Below are positions 33,100-44,189 of a stretch of 64,000 bases of DNA, one piece after another. Positions within the stretch are counted from its first letter, which is position 1, and the number at the start of each line of letters is the position of its first letter. The DNA is taken from assembly GCF_900497805.2 (NCBI RefSeq), contig NW_020954625.1:22618785-22682784 (forward strand). Reading direction: 5' to 3'. This DNA is from Vombatus ursinus. Lineage: Eukaryota; Chordata; Mammalia; Diprotodontia; Vombatidae. Both the position numbers and the translations under genes were made by a program. A model generated the notes under the pieces. It did no database searches. It was not told the DNA's origin and saw only the letters and a program-made list of their open reading frames with translations.

Positions 33100-33225
33100 T
33101 GCAATGGAGTTAATAACAGCACCTACCTCTGTGGATTGTTGTGAGGCTAAAATGAAATACTTGCAAAGTGCTTTGAAGACTTTAAAATGCTATCTAAACA
33201 TGATATTATTAATAATAATAATTAA
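33100..33225 (+). repeat. MIR 3' end
   Basis: TTAATAACAGCACCTACCTC, GATTGTTGTGAGGCTAAAAT and GCAAAGTGCTTTGAAGAC. Confidence 0.8.
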
Positions 33226-33270
33226 TTTCATATACATAATTAGTTATCAGAATTTTACCAAAGAAATTTA

Positions 33271-33522
33271 TTGCAATCAAAGCCTATTATTTTCACCTTT
33301 TTGTTGTTTTTTTCTTTCCCATAGTTTTTCTCTTTTGTTCTGATTCTTCTTTCACAATATGACTAATGTGGAAATATGTTTAATATGATGGTACATGTAT
33401 AGCCTATATCAGATTGCATGCCACCCTGGGGAGGAGGAGGGGAGGGGAGGGAAGGAGGAAGAAAAAGATTGAAACTCAAAATCTTATAAAAATGCTAAAA
33501 ACTTAAAAAAATTAACTTAAAA
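33271..33522 (+). mobile_element. 5'-truncated L1, 3' UTR only
   Basis: TTCTTCTTTCACAATATGAC, ATGTATAGCCTATATCAGAT, a G/A-rich block and GATTGAAACTCAAAATCTTA are marsupial L1 3' UTR motifs also seen in HAL1. Target duplication AAAGAAATTTA at 33260-33270 and 33523-33533. Confidence 0.8.
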
Positions 33523-33574
33523 AAAGAAATTTACTGTCATGACTTTTCCTAGTCAACTGTTTCCCTAATTCTTA

Positions 33575-33720
33575 TTTGAATGATCCTGAGTAAAAGTCTT
33601 TTAATATCATGGAATCAAAATTGTCCACTTTGTTTCCTGTGATATTCTCGATCCATTATTCAGTCAGGAAGTCTACCCTTATCCACAGTTATGAAAGGTA
33701 ACATTAGGAGTGCACTGGTA
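33575..33720 (-). repeat. L1 ORF2 fragment, antisense
   Basis: Resembles 37190-37320 of the longer L1 below: AATCAAAATTGTCCACTTTG, then CCCTTATCCACAG and GAAAGGTAAC. Confidence 0.6.
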
Positions 33721-33812
33721 AGTGTTTAACAACTAGATCTGTGGAGGGTGGAGAGATGTATGCACAACACACTTTTAATCTTAAGATGAATTATTAATTA
33801 TTATTAATAATT

Positions 33813-34017
33813 AGGTCATTAGATCTGAGGCTACATTATGGAAACAATAAATGATGGAGTTATCTCTTCTTGTTAATCTCTTCTATAATTACAAAAGGAG
33901 TTGCTTTTTTTTTATCAGGCCATTCATTATTTATCTTGGTTTAAAGTAAAAGGGTTTATTTAAGGGGGTTAGGTGAAATTCCAAGTATTGAACATCTTTT
34001 CCCTCTATATAAATCAT
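33813..34017 (-). repeat. right arm of 205-bp inverted repeat
   Basis: Reverse complement of 31531-31735, 202 of 205 identical. TAATTATTATT is present on both sides (33795-33805 and 34018-34028), which hints that this arm is the inserted copy. The flanks are low complexity, so the direct repeat could be chance. Confidence 0.97.
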
Positions 34018-34028
34018 TAATTATTATT

Positions 34029-35149
34029 TTCTCCATCACTCTCTTAAGTCTAGACAATCAACTGCTTTTGCCAGAACAGCAAGTCACTCTAAAATGGCTG
34101 TTTTCAGAAGGAATTTTCATAAGGAGTAGTATGTTTATATGTGTGTATATGTGTGTATACAGTGGGGTGAGGAAGGTACAAGTCACTTCTTGGCTCCTCT
34201 GTAAGATTAATGGAGCTCATTGGGGAGAAGAAGTAAGGTCCTGTCTAACTGTGCCATATTATGATTCCAACTATTATATATGTGAGAATTAAGTTAGCTC
34301 TTGGGAGCTGAGTAAATTTCTGGTGGAAAAGAAAGGCTAAACTCCCATAGGACTAGTGCATTCTCTAGGAAATGAAGAATAAGTGAGGGATTTCAATAAT
34401 GACCCTTATCTGCACCCAAGGAATGGTACAGATAGATCTGTCCTACTTAAGAGTTATATCCCTTTGCCTGTGGAGGATTTTCTAATAGCTTAAAAGGTAG
34501 ATGTACACTGCTCAGATGCAATGATGGGTAGCTCCAAAATGGATGAATGAGTATTTAATGATCCCTGAAATTTTGCTGAAAGGATATGCTGAAAATTCAT
34601 AGTGAATAAGCAAGTACACATGCTGCTTAATAATCCTAACCGCCATTTGGTTCACACTTACTGGGAAGGAATTGCAGTTCCCCCACTCTTTCAGTCACCA
34701 GTGGTAGGGTAAAATTGTAAATCATTGACCACCTCAGTCTAAAGGATTGATATTGAAGGTTATCCTAAGGTCATAGGAGAAGCATGTGGTAGGTGTGTCT
34801 AAAGTGTGACATACACCAATGAAAAATTAGCAGAAGTGGCATAAAGGCTGTCAGAGATCATCAAGGACATATGACTGGAGAAGAAGGTGAGCAAGGCAAA
34901 TGGTGAGAGGAATAGATAATTAAAAGAGAGCCAAGGTGCTACACTGGCATCCATATGATGCCTAAAGAGCTAGAGGAAGATTTTCAATACATTGAGGAAA
35001 CACATGGAACATGGGTTGGAGTTCTAGGGACTGCAAATGTTGTAAAGGATTTATGAAAGACAGATGGGAGGTACACCAGAGGAGAGGATGGTAGTGGGGG
35101 GGGGGTCCCACTTTAAGGAGATCACATACAAAAAGTTCCAAGTTATAAT
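34029..35149. other. unique sequence beyond the inverted repeat
   Basis: No repeat or gene recognised, apart from a run of 10 or more G near 35.10 kb. Confidence 0.45.
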
Positions 35150-35510
35150 CAGAGGCTCATAGATACAGATCTGGAAAGGATCTTATTGACCATCTAGCTC
35201 AATGGATAATCTTGGTCAACTGACTCTAGTGATACTTAATGGTAGCACATTCAGGCATCAAATATTGTTCCATTTCTCCATCTTCCTAGATTCCTTATAG
35301 GTGGGTGGTATCCCACATGATACAGAGGGGTTCAGTTGAAAGAACCCCAGAGGCAGAAGACCTGGTTTCAAATCCTTCCTCTGCCACTTCCATTGTCACC
35401 CTTAGCAAGTCTGGCCTCATTTTCCTCATCCATAAAATAAAGGGTCTAGAAAAGTGGGTCCCTGAGGACCCTTCTAGCTCTGGTCTAAAACTTTCTATCT
35501 CACCCTAGAA
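35150..35510. repeat. antisense MIR3/L3-like scrap and sense MIR3-like SINE
   Basis: 35150-35210: GATACAGATCTGGAAAGGAT, minus orientation. 35300-35510: GAAGACCTGGTTTCAAATCC, then CATTTTCCTCATCCATAAAA and GGACCCTTCTAGCTCTGG, plus. Confidence 0.65.
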
Positions 35511-35599
35511 TGTTATATAACCTTTTACCAGTGTTTTCCAACATCAGATAAATCATAGGACTTCTGTGTTTTGTCCAGACATTTCTCATTCCTGCAGTC

Positions 35600-36000
35600 T
35601 CTAATGGGCATTCACATTTGTATAGCACCCTCCAAAGGGAACAAAGCACCTTCTTCATAAATGTCCCTCATGGTAAGCACTGCATGTATTTTTAATCACC
35701 ATTTTATAGTTAAGGTCACTGAGGTGCAGGGAGGGAAATGATTTACCCAAGGTCACACAGCTACCTTGAAAGAACTTCAGTGGCCTCCTAGTTCCACCTA
35801 TACCTTTTCACAAGATACCCAATAATGTTCATCCAGCCCTGACTTGAATACGTCCAGGTATGGGGAGCCTCAATGAGGCAGTCCAATCACATTTGAATTT
35901 TGGAGCTAAGTCTCTTCTAACTGCAAGTCAAGAACTGTTTTCATAGCAATATTCCATTTTGTGTCTTCCTCCTCTGTAAAAGGAGGAAGGATTTAGGTTT
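35600..36000 (-). repeat. MIR SINE followed by L3/CR1-type scrap
   Basis: CACATTTGTATAGCACCC and AAGGTCACACAGCTACC mark an antisense MIR. 35765-35960 (GACTTGAATACGTCCAGGTA, then GGGGAGCCTCAATGAGGCAG) resembles antisense L3. Confidence 0.65.
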
Positions 36001-36017
36001 GGCCTCCTGCCCAGTGA

Positions 36018-37685
36018 TTTCTTTTTTTTTTTCAGGATTAGAAGCTCACCGTACTTTATTTTATTTTTTATTCTTTTTTATTAATTTATTTATTTTGTTT
36101 TCAACATTCACTTCCATAAGATTTTGAGTTTTAGATTTTCTCCCCCCCCCACAAATGGCATGCAATCTGATACTCTACTTATACATTCATATTAAGCACA
36201 TTGTCCCATTAGTCATGATGTAAAGAACAATTAGAACTAATGGGAGGAACCACGAGATTGAAGCAACAAAACAAAACAACAAAGGAAAAGGAGAGCAAAT
36301 AGTCTGCTTCCATCTGCATTCAGACTCCATACTTCTTTTTCTGGATGTGGATAGCATTTTCCATCATGAGTCTTTTGGAGTTCTTATATCTTTGCATTGC
36401 TTAGAAGAGCCAAGTCTATCAAAATCAGTCATCGCAAGGTGTGTCTGTTATTGTGTACAATGCTCTCCTGGTTCTGCTCACTTCACTCAGCATCAGTCCA
36501 TACAAGACTTTCCAGGTTTTTCTGAAGTCCACTTGCTCATCATTTCTTATAGAACAATAGTATTTCATTACGTTCATATACCACAACTTGTTCAGCCTTT
36601 TCCCAATTGATGGGCATCCCCTCAGTATTCAGTTCTTTGCCACCAAAGAAAGAGCTGCTATAAATATTTTTGTACATATGGGTCCTTTTCCCATTTTTAT
36701 GATCTCTTTGGGTTATAGCCCTAGAAGTGCTATTGCTGGGTCAAAGGTTATGCACATTTTTATAGCCCTTTGGGCATAATACCAAATTGTTCTCCAAAAT
36801 GATTGAATCATTTCACAACTCCACCAACAACGTATTAGTGTTCCAATTTTCCCACATCTTCTCCAACATTTATCATTGTCCTGTTTTGTCTTGTTGGCCA
36901 ATCTGATAGGTGTGATGTGGTACCTCAGAGTTGTTTTGATTTATATTTCTCTAATCAATAGTGATTTAGAACATTTTTTATATGACTATAGATAACTTTA
37001 GTTTCTCCCTCTGAAACCTGCATCTTCATATCCTTTGACCATTTATCAATTGGGGAATGACTTGTATTCTTATAAATTTGACTCAGTTCTCTTTATATTT
37101 TAGAAACGAGGCCTTCATCAGAGACACTGGTTGTAAAAATTCTTTCCTAGTTTTTTTGCCTCCCTCCTAATCTTGGATGTATTGACTTTGTGCAAAAACT
37201 TTTCAATTTAATGTAATCAGAGTCATCCATTTTGTATTTCATAATGTTCTCTGTCTCTTGCTTGGTCATAAATCCTTCCCTTCTCCATAGATCTGAAAAG
37301 TAAACTATTCCTTACTCTCCTAGTTTGCTTATAATATCAACCAATTTGGATATAAATTCCAATATATCCAATTTGGATATAAAGTCCAAATTCTGTAACC
37401 ATTTTGACTTTATCTTAGTATAGGGTGTAAGATGTTGGTCTACTCCCAGTTTCTGCCATACTATCTTCCAGTTTTCCCAGCAGTTTTTGTTAAATAGTGA
37501 TTTCTTATCTCAGAAACTGGGGTCTTTGGATTTATCAAATAGTTGATTAGTATAGTCATTGACTGTTGTGTCTTCGATACCTAACCTATTCCACTGATCT
37601 GCTACTCTATTTCTTAGCCAGTACCAAGTAGTTTTGATGATTGTTGCTTTATAATGTAATTTAAGATCTGGTACAGCTACTGACC
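36018..37685 (-). mobile_element. 5'-truncated L1 (ORF2 C-terminus + 3' UTR), antisense
   Basis: Minus-strand reading gives L1 ORF2 C-terminal peptides: KCWRRCGKIGTLIRCWWSC and TFDPAIALLG, matching human KCWRGCGEIGTLLHCWW and PFDPAIPLLG. The T-run at 36008-36020 is the A-tail in reverse. CCAGTGATTTCT before it and CCAGGATTTCT near 37683 may be a decayed target duplication. There is no reverse transcriptase or endonuclease domain, and many stops. A 27-bp tandem duplication lies at 37341-37394. Confidence 0.88.
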
Positions 37686-37959
37686 AGGATTTCTAAGGCC
37701 CCTTTCAGCTATACCATTCTCTCATTGTTTAATATTTTCATCTTTATCCTGTTCTATCTTATATGTAAAAGTCTCCTTTAATTTATTTAAGGGAGATTTT
37801 CATGGAAATCTTTTATTGTTCCCATTTTCTGGTCCTCAAACTTGATTTTCTGCTCTGCCATCTTTTTTAACAAGGCCTTGCATAGGCTGATGCCTTGTGT
37901 CCAACATTCTTTTTATCAGAACATGGATATCCCACTAATCTCTCAATCCAGGCAGGTGG

Positions 37960-38125
37960 ACCTTGGGATCACAGATTATAGGCTGGCAGGGCCTACCCTC
38001 ACCTTCTACAGAGGAGAAGGTTGAGACTCACAGAGTTTAAGTAACTTGCCCAAAGTGTCACAGGTAGTAAGTTGTAGAGCTTGAATCTGAACTCCAAATC
38101 CAGCACTCTCCCCTCCCCTTCTCCT
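37960..38125 (-). repeat. MIR3-like SINE
   Basis: TCACAGATTATAGGCTGGCA, then TTAAGTAACTTGCCCAAAGT. Confidence 0.8.
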
Positions 38126-38389
38126 GCCACCACACTTCATTCCCTCAGAATTATAACCTCCAACACAAAATCTTTGAATTGTTTTTTAAAAATCTTTACC
38201 GATCATTCCTAGCTTTGTGTGCCCTGATGAAAATGAGATTTTTTTGTTCTGAATGTTTTCCCATCTCACAGAACCATGTAACTCATTATATGGTGCCTGT
38301 TAGTATAAACCTTGACTACTATTACAGAGAAAGAGGCACCAGAAACTAACTGATTGCTCACTGTCCTATATGCCATCTTCCATGGCCGG

Positions 38390-38690
38390 AAAACACTGCC
38401 TTCCATCTCCCGCTATTGAAAGCTTTCTCTTCCTTCAAGGCTTAGCAGGAATGAAGCCTGCTCCAATCAAGCTAGCAAAATAGGACCCATCCTTCCTGGC
38501 ACTTAGCATGCCACTTGGGTTGGCCATCCCTTATGCACCTGAATATAATGTAACTTGTGTTGTAGCTATTTATGAGCATGTCTCAGTCAGTCTATAAGAT
38601 CATAAGCCCCTCAGGGCTAGAAACTGTGTATTTCTAGGCTTTTGTATTCCTAGAGCTTTGTAGACAGTAGGCACTTAATAAAATGTGCCC
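38390..38690 (+). repeat. L2 LINE 3' region
   Basis: TTCCTTCAAGGCTTAGCAGG, AAGCCCCTCAGGGCTAGAAA and GTAGGCACTTAATAAAATG. Confidence 0.8.
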
Positions 38691-39549
38691 TACCAGTACC
38701 ACCACCATAGAAATTACAGAGAGACAAGAGTTTGATTTGACAAAAATAAACAAACCAAAACCCACCCTCCTAATGATCAGGCTATCCAGAAATGGAGTGC
38801 ACTGTATCGGAAGGGAGTGAGCTTTTTTATCCCTTGAACTTTTCAAGCGGAGCCTAATCATTTGTCAGGTAGGTTTAATAGGGGTTCTCACCCAGATGTG
38901 GGTTGGACTATGGCTTCCATGACCTGAGTTTATAGAATTCTGTGAAATGTTTATTGATTTTTTTCTTTTTTCTTTTTGCAGCTTCATCCCTTCCAAAAAA
39001 TGGTGCTTCTATTCTCATTAGCCCATCTTCTCTTGTATCAAGAACACTGTGACAGAAACATTGGCTTTTCAAGCCGGACAGCACCTCAGCGATCACCTAA
39101 TGTATCCCAGATGGCCAGCTGGCCTGATTAGCTCCTAAAATATCTCTGAAATGTTTTACTTAGCCCTACACTGTTCCTTCTGACATGGTCAGCATTAATG
39201 TCACAGCAATTCAAGCAAACTGAAGACTAACTGCTGATTTGAAACAAGTCAACCTTGTACCATTATATTTAATGATGAAAATCTCATCCGGATTCATTTG
39301 CTTGATTCTGAACATGGCAAATACTGGATGTGTTTCCAAAGTAAATTGGAGTTAGATATCAACATTCTATTGCATCACTGCTTTATCTTTACACATTAAT
39401 CAAACCTATTTCTACCAACCCAGGAATCAGGACTCCAATCACACAAAAATTATGTTAAACTAGGGTGGTGTGACATACAAAATCAGGGGCTCAGGTTGCT
39501 GTGTGGCCGAGTGGAGAAAAGAGAAATTTACATGATGTGAAATTTACAT
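38691..39549. other. unique flank
   Basis: Non-repetitive by eye, especially 39130-39420. It includes a 16-bp tandem duplication, GAAATTTACATGATGT, at 39523-39554 (one mismatch). No coding frame. Confidence 0.45.
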
Positions 39550-40025
39550 GATGGCATAGTAGAGAATTGCTAGACATGGCGTCAGGGTGATCTATTAGAA
39601 TCCTGCCTCAGTCACTCACTGACTAACCCTGGACATTTCACTTAACCTTTCTGGACCCCACTTGCTTCATATGTGTGTAACAGAGAACTGACCAAGCTCA
39701 ACCCACAGAAGCATGCTTGATGGAAGCAATACCTAGGTGGGCTTCAGAACATAGGCAGGTATTCTATTTTTTGCCTGATAACAAAAGTGCTGAAGTAATG
39801 AATTCCTAACTCTGGGGCTTTCCCTCTGTTAATTATTTCCTGTTTGTCATGTCTATAGCTTGTTTGTACATGTATATTTGTTTATTCTTTCTCTATGAGA
39901 TTGTGAGCTCCTCAAGGGCAGGAACTATCTTTTGTCTCTTTTTGTACACTCAGAGCTTACAAGAGTTCCTAGAACATGTTAGGTGCTTAATAGATGTTTG
40001 ATTGATTAAATGCTTGATTGACTGC
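39550..40025 (+). repeat. MIR3-like SINE then L2 3' end
   Basis: 39550-39670: CTGCCTCAGTCACTCACTGA. 39825-40025: GTGAGCTCCTCAAGGGCAGG, then GGTGCTTAATAGATGTTTGA. Confidence 0.8.
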
Positions 40026-40404
40026 TAAACCAATCAGGTGTAAATTCAAGAGGTCCAAGATGAGTCCTGTCTCACCCCATCAACACCACCACTACCTCCT
40101 CTACTTTTTCTTTTTTCCCATCTAGTTGCAATCCAAGGAGAAGGATCAGATGTTGTGAGCCTCTTGGCAGGGGAGGAGCCTTGAGCCCACTCTAGAACAG
40201 AGCTCAAATGAAACAGTACAAGTGGCGCCCACTATTGGTGAGAAATATAATAGTATTGGGGACAGTGGGCTCCCGCTGCCTGTCTCTCTGCCCATGTCTA
40301 TATGTTGCCATGAGTACAGAGATGGGATGGACGAGGCAGCAACTTTGTGAACTTGAAAAGGTTGGGAGAGTCCTCAAGGTCTGGGAGTCCATGCCAGAGT
40401 TTGT

Positions 40405-40510
40405 GGTCTGCCAATACAGCCTTGACTGCCTATTCAGACCCATCCTCCAGTGGACCCCAAATGGGGTCACAAAGAGCCAGATGTGACTGAACAATAATAA
40501 CAATAACAAA
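40405..40510 (+). repeat. RTE-type 3' tail
   Basis: GACCCCAAATGGGGTCACAA, then AGAGCCAGATGTGACTGAAC and an AATAATAACAATAACAA tail. This is the RTE/BovB-like end also used by the SINEs at 49.3 and 57.6 kb. It could be an RTE LINE or a SINE remnant. Confidence 0.7.
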
Positions 40511-40759
40511 GTTAGTTATTATTTTTGCTGGAGTATTCAGTGTTTCCCCATGCTGAGAACTCTTCTTCCAAAAAATCCAATGAGCCTTCTGACCTTGAAC
40601 CCTCCATACAGGTAGACTCTGGAGGCGAGTGAAAGAAGGAAGAGGTATACTGGCAAACAGGCACAAGGCCATCCCTTCCTAAAGTTTCAGTTGTCAGCCA
40701 CCTGTCCATTTCACACCCCAGCCAAGCTAAGCTCAGCCACAATCACATTCACCCTTACG

Positions 40760-41005
40760 GCATTCCCCCTGCTAACACATGAATTTTTAAATGCTTCACT
40801 TCCTATTCAAATTCCCCACTAACACTTTCTCTGACCCCCTACATCAACTGTAATGCTCCTTCCCTCTTCAATATTCCTTCAACCAAGTTTATTTATATAG
40901 ATGACATTTCCCCCCAGGAAAGAATATAAGTTCGTCGAGGGTGGGAATTTTTGTGTTTGTCCATCCATCCACAAAACAGTTCCTTGAACTTACCAGAAAG
41001 TTAAT
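40760..41005 (+). repeat. L2 LINE 3' region
   Basis: CACTAACACTTTCTCTGACC, then AAGTTCGTCGAGGGTGGGAA and TTCCTTGAACTTAC. Confidence 0.65.
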
Positions 41006-42104
41006 AACTATGTTGAATCAGATTAGGTTTCACAGATTAGTTTGTTCAGACTGTTTCCAATCAGTTTTAACTATCTTGAATTGATTCCAGCCCTAATACT
41101 GTGATCAGGATGAGAAAAGAAATACTCACATCTGGAGCTTTCAAACATGCTCTTAGGATAATAGGATAGAGTCTTGGACAAGTCATCAATATCAGAAATG
41201 TGGCCAGGTAGGGCTGCCTATCATCATGGGGGTCAATCTTACCTGAAAGCTGATCCTCTGCCACAAGAGAATGAACCAAAGACTACCATAATCCACAAGA
41301 CTCCTCAGAGAGGAAAGAGCAGGCACAACTTCTCCTCTGGCTGCCTTCTCCTGGGTCAGCATCACACTAAGGGCAAGGAGAGGAAAGGGGAACATCCAGC
41401 AACTACCCTTATAAGAGAGGCTCCTAGAGAGACCCAAGCCACTCACCCATATCCTTTCTAAGCCCCAGATGCTAAGTAACATGGGTCTGAGCTTCATTCT
41501 GTCACTAGCCAAATCCATGCAAAGACAGCAGGTCTATGGCCAATCCAGTAATACAGAGGCAGGAGTAACAGCCCCCACCCACACTCAAATACCTCAATTA
41601 CATTCTTTCTCTACTTGGGAACCATTACTTGTGATGCAGTCCACCTGTTCTGCCCATCTCCACTGACCTGATTATGGTGCCAACAGTAAAAACCTACTTT
41701 ACCTAGCTTTACCAAGTTTTCTCTCTGGGTTTCTAATTTAGCTCTTTGATTCAAAGACTGATGCAAGGGAAATGAATTAATCTTTGCACATATACTTTCG
41801 ACCCATGTGGTAGAAATTAACTTTTCCATAACAGAGGATATCTGTTTTATATACCAAAAAATTAAGTGCATCTCCCCCTGGGAAGGATATTAATTTCAAT
41901 CACTTTCCTATCTTTGCCTGAGAATTCTACACTGAGGAAATATTTTCTCCAAATGTATGCATTTCATCAAAAGCAACTCTAGGAGTAAGATAAAAAGAGA
42001 TTATCATCACATTTATCTTCTGAAACAAGCCACTGATTAGGTATTAGGGGAGAAGGAGTTTTTGTCACAAGGAATCTTTATGACAAAATTCTCACCAAAC
42101 ATAG
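41006..42104. other. unique flank
   Basis: Overlapping open frames of 65-108 codons occur near 41.2-41.9 kb on both strands, with no recognisable protein. I do not call a gene. Confidence 0.4.
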
Positions 42105-42285
42105 TAAAGTGGCTTAGGCATAGGACTTGGAGGAATTTGGATTTGGAGAGAATGGGTTTGAATTTTAGCTCTATGTATCAGCTGTTTGATGTGGAATATG
42201 TCATTTGCCTGCCCTTGGCTTTGGTTTCATCATTTCTAAAATGAGAGGCTTGGATTTGGAAGCCATGATTCTAAAAGATTTTTTC
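42105..42285 (+). repeat. MIR3-like SINE
   Basis: TTTGAATTTTAGCTCTATGT, then GGTTTCATCATTTCTAAAAT and GGATTTGGAAGCC. Confidence 0.65.
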
Positions 42286-42379
42286 CTAAAGCAGACAATT
42301 GGTGACAGATTAAACTTAACCATGTGGACACCTTGGGTCCAAAGTACTCCTTGAATCTAAGGATTGACACCAAATCATA

Positions 42380-42760
42380 ATGACACATGTCCTTTTGATC
42401 CTTCTCACTTTATCAAGTGTATTTCTTTATATTCCTAAAACATAGGTCATCTGTGTCACTCTCTACTGAATAAACTTCAGTGGCTCCTTATTATCCTCTA
42501 TTTATCCCTTATTAACTCTAGGATCAAAGAGAAATTCTTCTATTTAGCATCTGTAGCCCTTCCCAAAAGGGCACCGTCCAATCTTCCCAGCCTTATGTGT
42601 TACTACCCTTCATGGTCTCTACAATCTAGTCAAACTGGCCTCCTTGCTACTCATCACACATGACTCTCCATTCCTGGTCTCCGTGCTTTTATACTATCTG
42701 TCCTTCCTACCAGAAAGGAACGCCCTCCCTATCTGCCAAACTCTCTCTTAGAATCCCTTT
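42380..42760 (+). repeat. L2 LINE, ORF2 C-terminal to 3' region
   Basis: CTTCAGTGGCTCCTTATTAT, CATGGTCTCTACAATCTAGT, CTGGCCTCCTTGCTACTCAT and CTACCAGAAAGGAACGCCC follow L2 order. Confidence 0.85.
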
Positions 42761-43639
42761 GTAGCAAATATACTCTGGTTCACTCTCCCAGAACCAAGCT
42801 GATATATCTCCCCCTCAGAGTATAAGGACACACTGATAAATTGGGGTATTTCTTTTCTCTCCTGCCCTTGGCTTGAGACCCCAATATTTATGTTCCCCTC
42901 TCATTGTTAGGGACCCATACTAGTACCCACTTCCATTTAACCATTTGACCTCAAGTGGCTTTTACAAAGGAACATTTAATGTAACAAGAACAACATACAA
43001 ACATTTCTCCAAATACCCATCTACATTACTCCAATCGCTAAAGGGAATAGGCTCAAAGCTCAGCTTGTTCCTACATTCCATAGGTCCCCCTAAATTCATG
43101 TCCAAAGGTGATTTCTCTGCCAGATAAGTCCTTGAGTCTGCAATCCATGGGCTACAGTCTCCAAAGTTACTCCCAAAGATCACTTGCTCTTCTGCATCAA
43201 TGCTGTACTGGATTTGGAACCCAGATTCTAGAATGCCAGGATGTGAAAGTTCCCTGCTGCCCTTCACTTGAAAGGGAAAAGAGCAAACACAGTGGCAAAG
43301 GACCAAGGACTTTCCCCAGGGCTACATGGCTTCACAGGGAAGAAGGCGGAAATGCCTCTAACCTTACACCAGTGTCTCTCATTGGATGCCACGATCAAAG
43401 GAGATACTGCATGAGGCCTAGCAGAAGGGACTGGAGGTGCCAGGCCTTTTTGAAAGGCTTCACAGATAATCAATAAGCATCCTCTTCTTCTCATAGCCAA
43501 CTGGAATCACTTAGAGACTGTACATGCTTGCTCCACCATCTCCCCAAAGCACTGTCATTCCACACCAGGATGACCCTCCTAGTAGTAACCTCCCCAGCCT
43601 CCTCCATGTGGAGTGAGCATCTGGGGCACCATGCACAGA
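42761..43639. other. unique flank
   Basis: A plus-strand open frame (43108-43476, 122 codons) overlaps minus-strand frames. No protein recognised. Confidence 0.4.
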
Positions 43640-43900
43640 TGGTACAGACTCCATCCTCTTTACACTTTTTTTTCTTCAAAGCTCAGCTTCTTACCACCTA
43701 TATGAGCTCCTTCCTAGTTCCTTCCCTAACTATAATGCCTCCCCACCCCCAACAAATGACCTTGTACTTATTCATATACACATTTATATGCATGTCCCTT
43801 CTCCATAGAATGTAAGCTCCTTGAAGGCAGGGATCATTTGGTTTTTGTCTTTGTATCTCCAGCACATAATAGGTACTTAAACACTTGCCGATAGATTTGT
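43640..43900 (+). repeat. L2 LINE 3' end
   Basis: ATGTAAGCTCCTTGAAGGCA, TTTTGTCTTTGTATCTCCAG and TAATAGGTACTTAAACACTT. Confidence 0.88.
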
Positions 43901-44189
43901 TCATTGGTACTTAAATCAAGTACCCATAAATAGTCATAGAAGCACAGGTAGGGAGAACTTTGTGGTGAATCACCCTCTTCTCTCGGCCCATCTAGGTCTG
44001 GCCCTTCCTCTGAGGTCCATCAGGCACAAAGCTCAGAACCCCTATGAGGTCTCCTCTAAACATGCCAGCCCACATGAACTTCTCCCTTGGTGGCATTCTC
44101 AGAGCATTCATTCCCTCTCAGAGAGGCCTTTTGGGGAGGGGGGTATCATGGCAATCAGTGGAGTGAGAACAGGGCACCCCTCCAGAATC

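Larger units (their letters stand above)
31736..33812. other. 2.08-kb spacer of the inverted repeat
   Basis: Contains unique sequence (31736-32270), a MIR3-like SINE, an L2 end, a MIR end, a 252-bp L1 3' end and an L1 ORF2 antisense scrap. No ORF resembles a transposase or any other enzyme, so the arms do not bound an autonomous transposon. Confidence 0.7.

Noticed and set aside
31531-34017. DNA transposon with 205-bp terminal inverted repeats
   Set aside because: No transposase-like frame in the spacer, no flanking target duplication, unspecialised termini, and a spacer filled with ordinary old repeats.
41174-41871. Cluster of 65-108-codon frames as a small gene
   Set aside because: Opposite-strand frames overlap, with no codon bias, splice pattern or recognisable domain.
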